This document shows, piece after piece, positions 43,458 to 51,217 of a stretch of DNA of 64,000 bases. Origin of the DNA: Actinoallomurus spadix (GTDB taxonomy: Bacteria; Actinomycetota; Actinomycetes; Streptosporangiales; Streptosporangiaceae); NCBI RefSeq assembly GCF_024055725.1, contig NZ_JAMXMX010000007.1:62001-126000 (forward strand), written 5' to 3'. The position numbers and the translations under genes were made by a program. The notes under the pieces were generated by a model. That model was given only the letters and a program-made list of their open reading frames with translations. It had not been told where the DNA came from and searched no databases. Each line of letters begins with the position of its first letter. Position 1 is the first letter of the stretch.

Positions 43458-44777
43458 ATGACCGACGACTCTACGTTCCCCATGCGTGCCGGCGCTCCTT
43501 CCGGAACGCCCGGGGGATACAACGATCCGGCGGACATCGACAAGCTCCTGAAGCTGACGGCTCCTAACCATGTCACCGCGGCCGGCCGGAACTATAAAAG
43601 GTTCGCTTCAGCGTACGAAAAGGTCACAAGCGATATGGTCACGGTCCGTGACCTACTCCATGAGGCGTGGGGCGGAACAGACGCCGCCGTCGCACAGTCC
43701 GCGCTGCGGGAGATCTGGTCCTCATCCGCGACCCTCCATCGAACCGCGCAAGAGTTCGGGTCCGCGATCGAGAACCATGGATCGAACCTGGCCTGGTACA
43801 AGGACAAGAAGCCTCCATCCAAGGATCTGGCCGAAGCGCGGAGTTGGATGACCGGCGCGAATGAACGCATCTATCAGGCGTGGGCTGCGCTGCCCACGGA
43901 CGTCAGCACCGTGCTTCCGCCGGGTGCTCCGGTCGACGGTCACTCTTCACCTGCTGGAGTTCGAAAGCCAACAGGGAGAACTTCCGGTGGAGGGAACCCT
44001 GCGGGAGGCCCTGCTGTAGATGGCAGAACACCGCATGTCGGCGGACATGCGCCGAAGGTTCAGAGCGGCGAGCCCGGAAGGTCTCATCGTCTTCCAGGGA
44101 ATGGTCAGCTAGCGTCGGGGCTCAACGATTCAGATACGCAGCTGGCGGGAGCGCCACCTTCCGGTCTGGAGACCCAGATGCCCGGCGGTGGGACCGGCCT
44201 CCTACCGAGCGATTCAGGTGGCGCGAGGATGACTGGCGCAGATCTCGGAACTCCTGGCTCCAGGGTGAGCGGTGTGGTGTTGCCAGATGCAGCTGGGATC
44301 CTCAGCCCGGGGAGTAACCGTTGGGGACCAGATGGGAGCCGCAGGGCTGTTAGCGGCGCCGCGGCGAGCGCGGCAGAAGAGGCTCAGACCGCCGAGGCGA
44401 GAGCTGCGAGCCAGACCGGTGTGATGAGCCCTGCGGGCGGAGCGGCAGGCGATCGCCGTGACCGCGAACGTGAGCGTACGACGTGGCTCACCGAAGATGA
44501 GGACACATGGACCGGGGGCATTGAGGCAGGCTCCCACCTCATCGGTGCCACGGAAGCCAGAGACGAATCAGCGCCTGCCGGCGACGAAACAGCGGAAATC
44601 GTCCAGATCGATCTGTCCAGTGATAGCGACGATCTTGATCGGCTCCTTCACGAGTTGAGCCTTGAGGATAGCGGGGAGGATTTGCAACAGGGACTCGAGG
44701 ACCCGACGAGTTCCGAACAGGAACGAGCCGAGTCGGTCAGAAAAGACTCTCCTTGGTATTTCGAGGAAGATCAGTGA
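43458..44777 (+). CDS. WXG100/PPE-like protein with long low-complexity region
   Basis: A 439-residue protein. Residues about 25-145 form a long helical domain with LLHEAWGGTDAAVAQSAL (W-x-G like turn) near residue 70 and GSNLAWYKDKKPP near 115, similar to PPE/WXG100 type VII secretion targets. Residues 150-350 are Gly/Ser/Pro/Ala-rich with no fold evident. The last 90 residues are acidic (for example DLSSDSDDLDRLLHELSLED). The start at 43458 has GGGAGG at 43445-43450. Its stop overlaps the mycosin GTG, indicating coupled translation. Confidence 0.65.
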   Translation: MTDDSTFPMRAGAPSGTPGGYNDPADIDKLLKLTAPNHVTAAGRNYKRFASAYEKVTSDMVTVRDLLHEAWGGTDAAVAQSALREIWSSSATLHRTAQEFGSAIENHGSNLAWYKDKKPPSKDLAEARSWMTGANERIYQAWAALPTDVSTVLPPGAPVDGHSSPAGVRKPTGRTSGGGNPAGGPAVDGRTPHVGGHAPKVQSGEPGRSHRLPGNGQLASGLNDSDTQLAGAPPSGLETQMPGGGTGLLPSDSGGARMTGADLGTPGSRVSGVVLPDAAGILSPGSNRWGPDGSRRAVSGAAASAAEEAQTAEARAASQTGVMSPAGGAAGDRRDRERERTTWLTEDEDTWTGGIEAGSHLIGATEARDESAPAGDETAEIVQIDLSSDSDDLDRLLHELSLEDSGEDLQQGLEDPTSSEQERAESVRKDSPWYFEEDQ

Positions 44778-46039
44778 AGATTGTTTGGCGTATCGCCGTT
44801 GGTCTCGTCACCGCCGTCGCTGCGGTGCTGCCGGCGACGAGCGCTAACGCCCTGCCCCGGCCACTTGAAGATCAATGGTGGTTCTCCGCCTGGGGGATTC
44901 AGAGCGATGTCTGGCCGACAACCACGGGTGCCGGTGTCACGGTCGCCGTCGTTGATACTGGGGTCAACGCTAAGCTGCCCGAGTTGAGCGGAGTAGTTCT
45001 TCCGGGAGCTGACACAACGGGGCATGACAGCGATGGTCGGAAGGATTTCGATTGGGATGCCGGTCACGGAACCGCGATGGCGGCACTTATTGCCGCCCAA
45101 GGCGGCGGGACGACCGGTTATGTCGGCATCGCCCCAGATGCGAAAGTGCTTCCCATCCACGGAGCAGAACAACTCGGTGACCGCATCGACATCCTCTTCA
45201 AAGCCTATGCAGACGGCATCAGATACGGCGTCGATCACGGCGCTAAGGTAATAAGCATTTCGCTTGCCATCGACTCATCCCGCTTGCCCGGCCATTGTGA
45301 ACAAAGCGTGCAGGATGCCGTGTTCTACGCGCTTCAGCATGACGTGGTCGTAGTTGCGGGCGCGGGAAACTTCGGTGCAAGCACGAATCCGCCAATGATG
45401 CCTGCTTCTTGCGCGGGAGTGCTGGCGGTCGGTGCGTTCGACAAACATCTACAGCCCTATGTCGGCACCGAGAGGCAGTCGTATGTCGCCCTATCTGCGC
45501 CAGGTATCGGCGCCACGATTGGGAAAGATGGGCTCTACTATCCGAAGAGCTGGGGAACGAGTATAGCTACGGCTCTGACGTCGGGTGCGGTAGCGCTGAT
45601 ACGATCACGAAACCCGGGAATGTCGGCACGCACTGTGGTGCAACGGCTCATCGGCACAGCTCGTCCGTTGGGTACTTCGAAGTGGAACGAACAAACGGGT
45701 TATGGCGCGCTTCAGATCACCGCTGCGATGAACCCACAGCGCTATCCCGTTCCACCGAACGCGCCAAACCCCGTTTTTGACGCGTTCGACAAGTGGCAGG
45801 CATCTCATTCGGCTGCAGTGGCCCGGCCGATACCGAAATCCTCAGTCACGCGGACTTCGGCGGAATCAGGTCATGCGCGAAAGAGGCTTGTCGTCATCTC
45901 CCTCACCGCAGCCGGTGCCATTGTCGTGATGCTCGTAGTCGGCGGTTTCCTCCGGCGCCGGCGAGTCAACGTGGCTAGGGCTGCTTCTACCGGCGACAGG
46001 AAGCCACATAAGAATGTGTTCGATACACGGAGTAAATAA
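44774..46039 (+). CDS. Mycosin-type S8 serine protease of type VII secretion
   Basis: Membrane-anchored subtilisin-like protease resembling MycP, which stabilises the ESX channel and clips substrates. 421 residues: a signal peptide (about 1-26, ending SANA), the S8 domain (about 40-330) with catalytic Asp61 in AVVDTGV, His98 in DAGHGTAM and Ser263 in SWGTSIATA, the oxyanion Asn in GAGNFG (Asn199), two cysteines that may pair, then a C-terminal membrane helix (about 372-395) followed by an Arg-rich tail. Signal peptide plus C-terminal anchor is the mycosin hallmark. The GTG overlaps the PPE-like stop. Confidence 0.88.
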   Translation: MKIVWRIAVGLVTAVAAVLPATSANALPRPLEDQWWFSAWGIQSDVWPTTTGAGVTVAVVDTGVNAKLPELSGVVLPGADTTGHDSDGRKDFDWDAGHGTAMAALIAAQGGGTTGYVGIAPDAKVLPIHGAEQLGDRIDILFKAYADGIRYGVDHGAKVISISLAIDSSRLPGHCEQSVQDAVFYALQHDVVVVAGAGNFGASTNPPMMPASCAGVLAVGAFDKHLQPYVGTERQSYVALSAPGIGATIGKDGLYYPKSWGTSIATALTSGAVALIRSRNPGMSARTVVQRLIGTARPLGTSKWNEQTGYGALQITAAMNPQRYPVPPNAPNPVFDAFDKWQASHSAAVARPIPKSSVTRTSAESGHARKRLVVISLTAAGAIVVMLVVGGFLRRRRVNVARAASTGDRKPHKNVFDTRSK

Positions 46040-46048
46040 AGGGTGAGG

Positions 46049-46468
46049 ATGGGTTCTCCAGACCATAGTTCACTATCGGCCCCGACAACAAATCCCAGAT
46101 CTTCACCGATGACCGACCCAGCGGGACGCGGCGCTTACGAAGCCCGAAAGAAGTTGACCGAGGATGTCGCCTGGGTATACGTGCCCACCCTTCCGAGCAA
46201 GCCATCTGAAGCGGTCGGTCCTCGGGAGGTTCAGTTCGAGCTGCGAGCGCTCGCCGATGGAACCGGGGTGCTGCCTGTCTTCACCGAGGAACAATTCCTT
46301 GTCGAGCAGCTCGGAGAGTGGCAGCCACGGGAGAGGATGCCGGTCCTTGAGCTCTTGATTCAGGTATCACAATCCCAGGTGCGCGTGGTGGTGAACCCGG
46401 TAGTCCAAGAAAGCGCTGAAAGATGGACGGCTGACCGAGTGGCGGCCTGGAGGAGGGGAAGTTCGTGA
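46049..46468 (+). CDS. SAV_915/SseB-like protein
   Basis: A 139-residue cytosolic protein. After a disordered start it has VYVPTLPSKP, ELRALADGTGVLPVFTEEQFL and PVLELLI, the beta-rich pattern of the SAV_915 family (related to SseB N-terminal domains) that frequently accompanies type VII secretion effector genes. The function is not established; a chaperone-like role for ESX cargo has been a common suggestion and is only an inference here. The ATG at 46049 has AAAGGG upstream. Its end overlaps the next start by four bases. Confidence 0.65.
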   Translation: MGSPDHSSLSAPTTNPRSSPMTDPAGRGAYEARKKLTEDVAWVYVPTLPSKPSEAVGPREVQFELRALADGTGVLPVFTEEQFLVEQLGEWQPRERMPVLELLIQVSQSQVRVVVNPVVQESAERWTADRVAAWRRGSS

Positions 46469-46764
46469 GCGGCGGCTACGAGGTCGTTTTCAACGATCTG
46501 GCAAGGACGTCAGCCGAGTTCTCACGGCAAGGACAGGCTTATGCCAACCTAATGACCCAGCTAGTCTGTCCTTCGGGCGGGAACCCTACGATCGACAAAA
46601 CGCTCAGTGTAACCCTCGATGCTTTCTATGAGATGCATGTGGTGCTTGCTCAAGCTATAAGTGCTCATGCTTACAAGCTGGATTATGCTCGACGCAACTA
46701 TCAGGAGGCGGAAGGTAATATCTTTGACTATTTGACCAAAGCGACTCCGCCGCCGAGCTATTGA
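46465..46764 (+). CDS. ESAT-6-like helical protein with YxxxE secretion signal
   Basis: A 99-residue protein, exactly ESAT-6/WXG100 size. Two long amphipathic helices (about 5-34 and 43-90) flank a turn with Pro/Gly (VCPSGGNPTID) instead of W-x-G. Near the C-terminus, NYQEAEGN contains Tyr-x-x-x-Glu, the general type VII secretion signal. Codon usage is markedly more AT-rich than in the housekeeping genes (many Tyr TAT and Ala GCT codons). The GTG start overlaps the previous stop. It is likely co-secreted with another island product. Confidence 0.6.
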   Translation: MSGGYEVVFNDLARTSAEFSRQGQAYANLMTQLVCPSGGNPTIDKTLSVTLDAFYEMHVVLAQAISAHAYKLDYARRNYQEAEGNIFDYLTKATPPPSY

Positions 46765-46781
46765 TGCTGTGAGGTTCTGAG

Positions 46782-47630
46782 GTGTCTAGAAGTTCGTCGC
46801 CTTTGCCGACTATTGCTTCTAGCTGGGTCGGTGGTGATATTCAAGGTCTGTCGGGGCTATCTCAAGTCATATTCAACTTCGCGGAAAACAGTGCGGGGCC
46901 CGTTGCTGACCTACGGAATGCTGTCGACCGGTTGGTTCGCGAGAGCGGCGATCCCGTGTATCCAGGGTCAGCTGTAAGTGAATTTAAGACCGCGTTCAGC
47001 CAAGAGCTGAACGATATAAACTGGCTGTCTCAACGTGCAACCTCGATCGGCGAGATCGTCGACAATCTTGCGCTCAATCTCGCTAAGATTGAGTCGTGGC
47101 TTGAAAAGCAGGCGGAGAAAGGAGTTGCTGCTGGTCATGTAACTATCGATCGATCGGGAAACATGCAGTTTCCGAATGGAACATCGATGCCAGAAGTGCA
47201 AAGTTTTCTCCAGGACTTCAACCAGTGTCGTAGTCAGGCATTGGCCGCCGCGGAGAAAGCCCGGCAAGTTGCCGCCAAGAAGCTCTCGTCGGAATACAAG
47301 CTGCTCTCGGCTGGCCTAGCGAACTATCGGAACAATCATAAGAACTTGCTGTCGCAGAATGAGGAGAAATCTCTAGGGTCCCATCTGGTCGACTTGGATA
47401 AACGTTTCAGGAATCTCCAGCCGAAGCACGGGTCGTGGGCGCATGCAGCGGCCGGGGCAGGAATCGGTGCCACTGTCGGGGGAGGTATCGGTTTTGGCGT
47501 TGGTGCTGTAGTCGGTCTCCTCGGTGGGCCATTCGCCGAAGTGACTGTCCCCGCGGGTGCGGCGACGGGTAACGCGGTCGGTAATGGTATCGGTACGGTG
47601 GTCGGCGGGCTTATCGGATGGGCGTGGTAG
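46782..47630 (+). CDS. Putative type VII effector with C-terminal glycine-zipper membrane domain
   Basis: Unrecognised 282-residue protein. Residues about 30-215 are predicted to be almost entirely helical with heptad-like charge patterns, resembling the elongated helical N-domains of LXG/WXG effectors. Residues about 222-282 are Gly/Ala/Val-rich with repeated G-x-x-x-G spacing (GAGIGATVGGGIGFGVGAVV, then VGNGIGTVVGGLIGWAW), the pattern of glycine zippers that insert into membranes in some bacteriocins and pore-forming toxins. The GTG at 46782 has GAGG seven bases upstream. Its end overlaps a three-helix membrane protein gene, an arrangement typical of effector-immunity pairs. A toxin role is inferred. 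Confidence 0.55.
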   Translation: MSRSSSPLPTIASSWVGGDIQGLSGLSQVIFNFAENSAGPVADLRNAVDRLVRESGDPVYPGSAVSEFKTAFSQELNDINWLSQRATSIGEIVDNLALNLAKIESWLEKQAEKGVAAGHVTIDRSGNMQFPNGTSMPEVQSFLQDFNQCRSQALAAAEKARQVAAKKLSSEYKLLSAGLANYRNNHKNLLSQNEEKSLGSHLVDLDKRFRNLQPKHGSWAHAAAGAGIGATVGGGIGFGVGAVVGLLGGPFAEVTVPAGAATGNAVGNGIGTVVGGLIGWAW

Positions 47631-47941
47631 TGGACAGTCTCGATCTACTGTATCTGGTCGCAGATGTGATTTACGTTATCGGCGCAGCGATCACCCTTCT
47701 GGGGGGTGTGATGCTGATCGCTAACGTGCGTCGTTGGCCTAAGTTCACGGGTCGACCTACTACGCCGATTCATCTCAAGCGTTCGATGGGTGGCCTACTG
47801 ATCGTAGCTTCGTGTGTTTTCGCTGTCGGTGTAGCCTGGAAGTGGGCTGCTGTCTTCGCCTCGCCGTTGGCGGTACCTTTGCTTGTTGTGCAGTCCCGAA
47901 TAAAGAAGCATGCTGAGGAGTACGAGCACACTTCTGCATGA
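47618..47941 (+). CDS. Small three-helix membrane protein, candidate immunity protein
   Basis: Up to 107 residues; the start may be ATG 47618 or GTG 47624/47630, all overlapping the end of the preceding gene. Helix one is at about 12-35 (VIYVIGAAITLLGGVMLIA), followed by a basic loop (RRWPKFTGRP), then two helices (about 56-92) and a charged C-terminus. No family is recognised. The topology matches two more small proteins downstream (48.44-48.99 kb). Proximity to a membrane-active effector candidate suggests a protective role (inference). Confidence 0.5.
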   Translation: MGVVVDSLDLLYLVADVIYVIGAAITLLGGVMLIANVRRWPKFTGRPTTPIHLKRSMGGLLIVASCVFAVGVAWKWAAVFASPLAVPLLVVQSRIKKHAEEYEHTSA

Positions 47942-48269
47942 TGCTGTCGGATCAACAAGGTCCTGACAGGATCTGGCGGTGTGATCCATTGACTACATCA
48001 GCCGAACCATATGTGGATGAGGCGAAGTCGAGTGGTCGCCCCACCCGGTGGTCGCTGCTGATCGGCGGCGCGGAAAGAAGTTATGACATTGGCGGTAGCT
48101 ACGTCTGTGTACGCTTCCGGAATGTTGTGGTCTCCGTTTTTTACGAAGGTGCTGATTCTCGGCAATGGCCGACGCCTGCGATCGACTAGAAGGTCACAAC
48201 CTGGCGGAAGCAGCGACCCGCAGGTACTCGATTGAGTTGAGCGAAGCCATTGGGCGGCATCTGTATTGA
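47938..48269 (+). pseudogene. Truncated and frameshifted lipoprotein/DUF3558-like remnant
   Basis: The frame from ATG 47938 gives 83 residues with beta-rich sequence YVCVRFRNVVVSVFYEGAD, resembling the C-terminal strands of actinobacterial surface lipoproteins, and stops at 48189. A different frame continues from about 48165 with ACDRLEGHNLAEAATRRY and IELSEAIGRHLY to a stop at 48269. Adding one A at 48163-48165 would join them into EGADSRQMADACDRLEGH. The N-terminal half and signal peptide expected for such lipoproteins are also missing. It is therefore likely a broken gene fragment. The family assignment is tentative. Confidence 0.5.
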
Positions 48270-48435
48270 AAGATGCGGGGGCTGTCGTGAGCGGGACGGT
48301 GACGCTGTCCGCTACCGAGACGATGCCATTGATTCCATTGCCCTATAGCAGGTACTGCTATGGTCGTCACTGATACTGTCGGCTTCGTTAATGAAGTGAT
48401 GATAGTAATGACAGCCCGACGGATTGGCGATCGCT
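48270..48435. other. Short AT-rich gap in the decaying 3' part of the island
   Basis: No credible gene. The base composition remains lower in GC than the chromosome average, and short frames are interrupted. It may be eroded coding DNA. Confidence 0.35.
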
Positions 48436-48691
48436 ATGCTTATCTTTTATGTAGTTGTGGGTACTGCCCTTTGTGCTACTGGGTTTGTTGGCCTTTTTGA
48501 AGGCGAGGTATAGGGCTGGCGATCAATCGATAGGCGGCCTTCGCTATCTTGCGGCTCTAGCGTATCTTTCTATGGGCGCTTGCTTTTTCTTGAGGATTAT
48601 CTGGAGAGAGTTCTACATCCCGGCTTTTATTGCTTTTGTCTTCTGGTTCTTTGTGCGAACTAAAATATCTGCCCTTCGGAAAGATGGGTAG
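48436..48691 (+). pseudogene. Three-helix membrane protein with probable frameshift in a T5 run
   Basis: From ATG 48436 the frame reads MLIFYVVVGTALCATGFVGL, a good first membrane helix, but then stops at TAG. The overlapping frame from TTG 48455 runs to 48691 and contains LKARYRAGDQSIGGLRYL, two more membrane helices and an end with basic residues. Removing one T from the TTTTT run at 48494-48498 joins both into an 84-residue three-helix protein like its neighbours. Either the gene is broken, or it starts at the TTG with a shorter first helix, or the base is a sequencing error. Confidence 0.45.
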
Positions 48692-48697
48692 GTGGTA

Positions 48698-48994
48698 ATG
48701 ATGGTCATTGCCTCTAGCGAGACCACCGGCCGGATACTACTCGTAGTCGCCTACTCGGTCGTAGGCGTGTCGTTGGTCATGTGCGGTGTGGCGATCCTCC
48801 TCGTCAGGGGCCGATGGGGTGCGGATAGGGCAGTCCCCGCCCCGCGCTGGAGGCTGGTGGTCGGCGCACTCTGGGCTGTAGCGGGAATCGCGCTCATGCT
48901 TGCGGAAGTTTGGCACCCCTTTATGCGGCTTGCGTCGAGTGCCAGCCTCCTTGGTGCGCTGATCTTCTTCTTCCTCAGGCGGAAGGCGCGGTGA
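48698..48994 (+). CDS. Small three-helix membrane protein
   Basis: A 98-residue protein from ATG 48698 (GTG 48692 and ATG 48701 are alternatives). Helix one at about 12-33 (ILLVVAYSVVGVSLVMCGVA), a basic loop (RGRWGADRAVPAPRWR), helix two (about 50-68) and helix three (about 77-93) ending RRKAR. The order and loop charges resemble the two small membrane proteins upstream, suggesting a diverged family array. No named family is recognised. GC content is closer to the chromosome than the genes just upstream. It is the last gene of the island. Confidence 0.55.
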   Translation: MMVIASSETTGRILLVVAYSVVGVSLVMCGVAILLVRGRWGADRAVPAPRWRLVVGALWAVAGIALMLAEVWHPFMRLASSASLLGALIFFFLRRKAR

Positions 48995-49372
48995 CAGGCC
49001 CCCCAACGCCGACGGCACCTGATCGACTATGTCGATTACCACCTTGGTCGGGCGAGGCGGAACGTCGTTCTGCCCGGCGTTCGGTATCGAAGGGAGATTG
49101 AGACCTGGGCGGCGAGGTCGGTCACTGCGGCTGGTGGACCGCCGGAGGACTCGTCTGGCTTACCCGTGCGGCGCCCGTCTGCACACAAAGTCGATGCTTG
49201 GTGCGCGTTGTCCCTGGAAGGGAGGGCGCAAGGAGCGAGTTTGTGTGCGAGTGGGTTCGGTCGGTGATCATTCCGTTTGCACGGCCGGTGCTGGGGCCGG
49301 CTGATCTACGAGCGGCCACCCGCGGACGCGCGGCGGGTGGGGTGCGGGGGAGCCACTAACCTTGGTGGGGTC
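48995..49372. other. Gap at the right edge of the island
   Basis: 378 bases. A stretch open in one frame (about 49010-49270, without start codon) could be eroded coding DNA, but I recognise nothing in it. The last 50 bases hold GGTGGGG before the ABC-F start. Confidence 0.35.
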
Positions 49373-51109
49373 GTGAATCTGATCAATGTTGAAGGCCTGG
49401 GCAAGGCGTACGGGCCGGTTCCGCTGCTCGATGATGTCTCCCTCGGCGTGTCCGCCGGGGACCGGATCGGTGTGGTCGGCCGGAACGGCGGGGGGAAGAG
49501 CACGCTGGTCTCGCTGCTCGCCGGCCGTATCGAGCCCGACAGTGGGCGTGTGACGCATACCCGTGGGCTGCGGCTGGGGTTCCTCACCCAGCGGGACGAG
49601 TTCCCCGACGGGGCGACCGTGCGGTCCGTCGTGTTCGGCGATCGGGCCGAGCACGAGTGGGCGGGTGACGCCCGGGCCCGGGACATCCTGGCGGGGCTGC
49701 TGCCCGGCGTCTCCCTGGACACCCCGATTCGGGGCATGTCGGGTGGGGAGCGGCGGCGTGTGGCGCTTGCCCGGTTGCTCGTCCCGGAGACCGACCTGCT
49801 CGTCCTGGACGAGCCCACCAACCACCTGGACATCGAGGCGATCGCCTGGCTGGCCGGGCACCTGAAGGACCGTACGCTCATCGTCGTCACCCACGACCGG
49901 TGGTTCCTGGACGAGGTGACCGACCGGACGTGGGAGGTGGCCGACGGGCAGGTGCACCGCTACGAGGGCGGGTACTCGGCGTACGTCCTCGCCAAGGCGG
50001 AGCGGGCCCGCATCGCCGCCTCCACCGAGGAGAAGCGGCGGAACCTCCTCCGCAAGGAGCTGGCGTGGCTGCGCCGGGGGCCGCAGGCGCGGACGTCCAA
50101 GCCGAAGTTCCGCGTGGACGCCGCGAACGCCCTGATCGCCGACGAGCCGCCGGCCCGTGACACCGTCGAGCTCGTACGGTTCGCGACGGCGCGGCTCGGC
50201 AAGACGGTGTACGACGTCGAGGACGTCACCGTGCGCGTCGGTGACCGTACTCTCTTCGAGCGCCTGACATGGCAGCTCGGGCCCGGGGACCGGGTCGGGG
50301 TGGTCGGCGTCAACGGCAGCGGGAAGACGACGCTGCTGCGGCTGCTGGAGGGGACGGTCGCGCCGTCCGCCGGGCGGGTGATCCGCGGCAAGACGGTGCA
50401 GCTCGCGCACCTGTCGCAGGAGCTCGGCGAGCTGGACCCGGCGCGCCGGGTCCTGGAGTCGGTCGAAGAGATCAAGCGCCGCATCAGCCTCGGGAAGCGG
50501 GAGTTCTCGGCGAGCCAGATGCTGGAGCGGTTCGGTTTCCGCGGCGACGCGCAGTGGACTCCGGTGGGCGACCTGTCCGGTGGCGAGCGGCGGCGCCTGC
50601 AACTGCTGCGCCTTCTCATGGCCGAGCCGAACGTCCTCCTGCTCGACGAGCCGACCAACGACCTCGACATCGAGACGCTGACCGAGCTGGAGGACCTGCT
50701 GGACGGGTGGCCCGGGTCGCTCGTGCTGGTCAGCCACGACCGGTACTTCCTGGAGCGGGTCAGCGACCACGTGGTCGCGCTGCTCGGTGACGGACGGCTG
50801 GCGCTGCTGCCCGGCGGGGTCGACGAGTACCTCGACCGGCGGCGACGGGCGGAGCCGGAGCCCCGGCCCGTACGGGCCGCGGCGGAGCCGAAGCCCGCGA
50901 AGAACTCCTGGCAGGCGAAGAAGGAGCTCGACCGGCTGGAACGGCGCATCGAGAAGCTCGGCGGCCGCGAGGCGGAGTTGCACGAGCTGATGGCCGCGCA
51001 CGCCACCGACCACGAGAAGCTGCTCGAGCTCGACGCGGAGTTGAAGTCGGTCCGGGCCGAACGCGAGGAGACCGAGGAGCAGTGGCTCGTCCTCGCGGAT
51101 GAGGGGTAG
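49373..51109 (+). CDS. ABC-F family ATPase (Uup-like)
   Basis: Cytosolic protein with two ABC domains and no membrane part, acting on ribosomes (translation rescue or antibiotic resistance) in characterised members. 578 residues. First domain: GRNGGGKST (Walker A), MSGGERRRVALARLL (signature), LLVLDEPTNHLDIE (Walker B). Second: GVNGSGKTTLLRLL, LSGGERRRLQLLRLLM and LLLDEPTNDLDIE. The inter-domain linker is about 70 residues, and the C-terminus has a charged coiled coil (about 515-575) typical of Uup. The GTG at 49373 is chosen because the domain starts VNLINVEGLGKAYG. In relatives it lies next to ispE. Confidence 0.9.
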   Translation: MNLINVEGLGKAYGPVPLLDDVSLGVSAGDRIGVVGRNGGGKSTLVSLLAGRIEPDSGRVTHTRGLRLGFLTQRDEFPDGATVRSVVFGDRAEHEWAGDARARDILAGLLPGVSLDTPIRGMSGGERRRVALARLLVPETDLLVLDEPTNHLDIEAIAWLAGHLKDRTLIVVTHDRWFLDEVTDRTWEVADGQVHRYEGGYSAYVLAKAERARIAASTEEKRRNLLRKELAWLRRGPQARTSKPKFRVDAANALIADEPPARDTVELVRFATARLGKTVYDVEDVTVRVGDRTLFERLTWQLGPGDRVGVVGVNGSGKTTLLRLLEGTVAPSAGRVIRGKTVQLAHLSQELGELDPARRVLESVEEIKRRISLGKREFSASQMLERFGFRGDAQWTPVGDLSGGERRRLQLLRLLMAEPNVLLLDEPTNDLDIETLTELEDLLDGWPGSLVLVSHDRYFLERVSDHVVALLGDGRLALLPGGVDEYLDRRRRAEPEPRPVRAAAEPKPAKNSWQAKKELDRLERRIEKLGGREAELHELMAAHATDHEKLLELDAELKSVRAEREETEEQWLVLADEG

Positions 51110-51169
51110 GAGGCTCGCCCCGAGCGGCGGTGCGTTGGAGGCTCGCCCCGAGCGGCGGTGCGTTGGAGG
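51109..51169. repeat. 28-bp tandem direct repeat behind the ABC-F gene
   Basis: Two perfect copies of a 28-bp unit (51109-51136 and 51137-51164, starting GGAGGCTCGCCCCGAGCGGC) plus a partial third GGAGG. The first base is the last base of the ABC-F stop codon. Confidence 0.95.
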
Positions 51170-51217
51170 CCGGTGTCTGATGAGGGCGGGGGCGGACCGC
51201 GGCGTCCGGACGGGCTC

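Noticed and set aside
49010-49270. Open stretch without start codon upstream of the ABC-F gene
   Set aside because: No start codon, no recognisable similarity, and open frames are expected by chance at this GC content.
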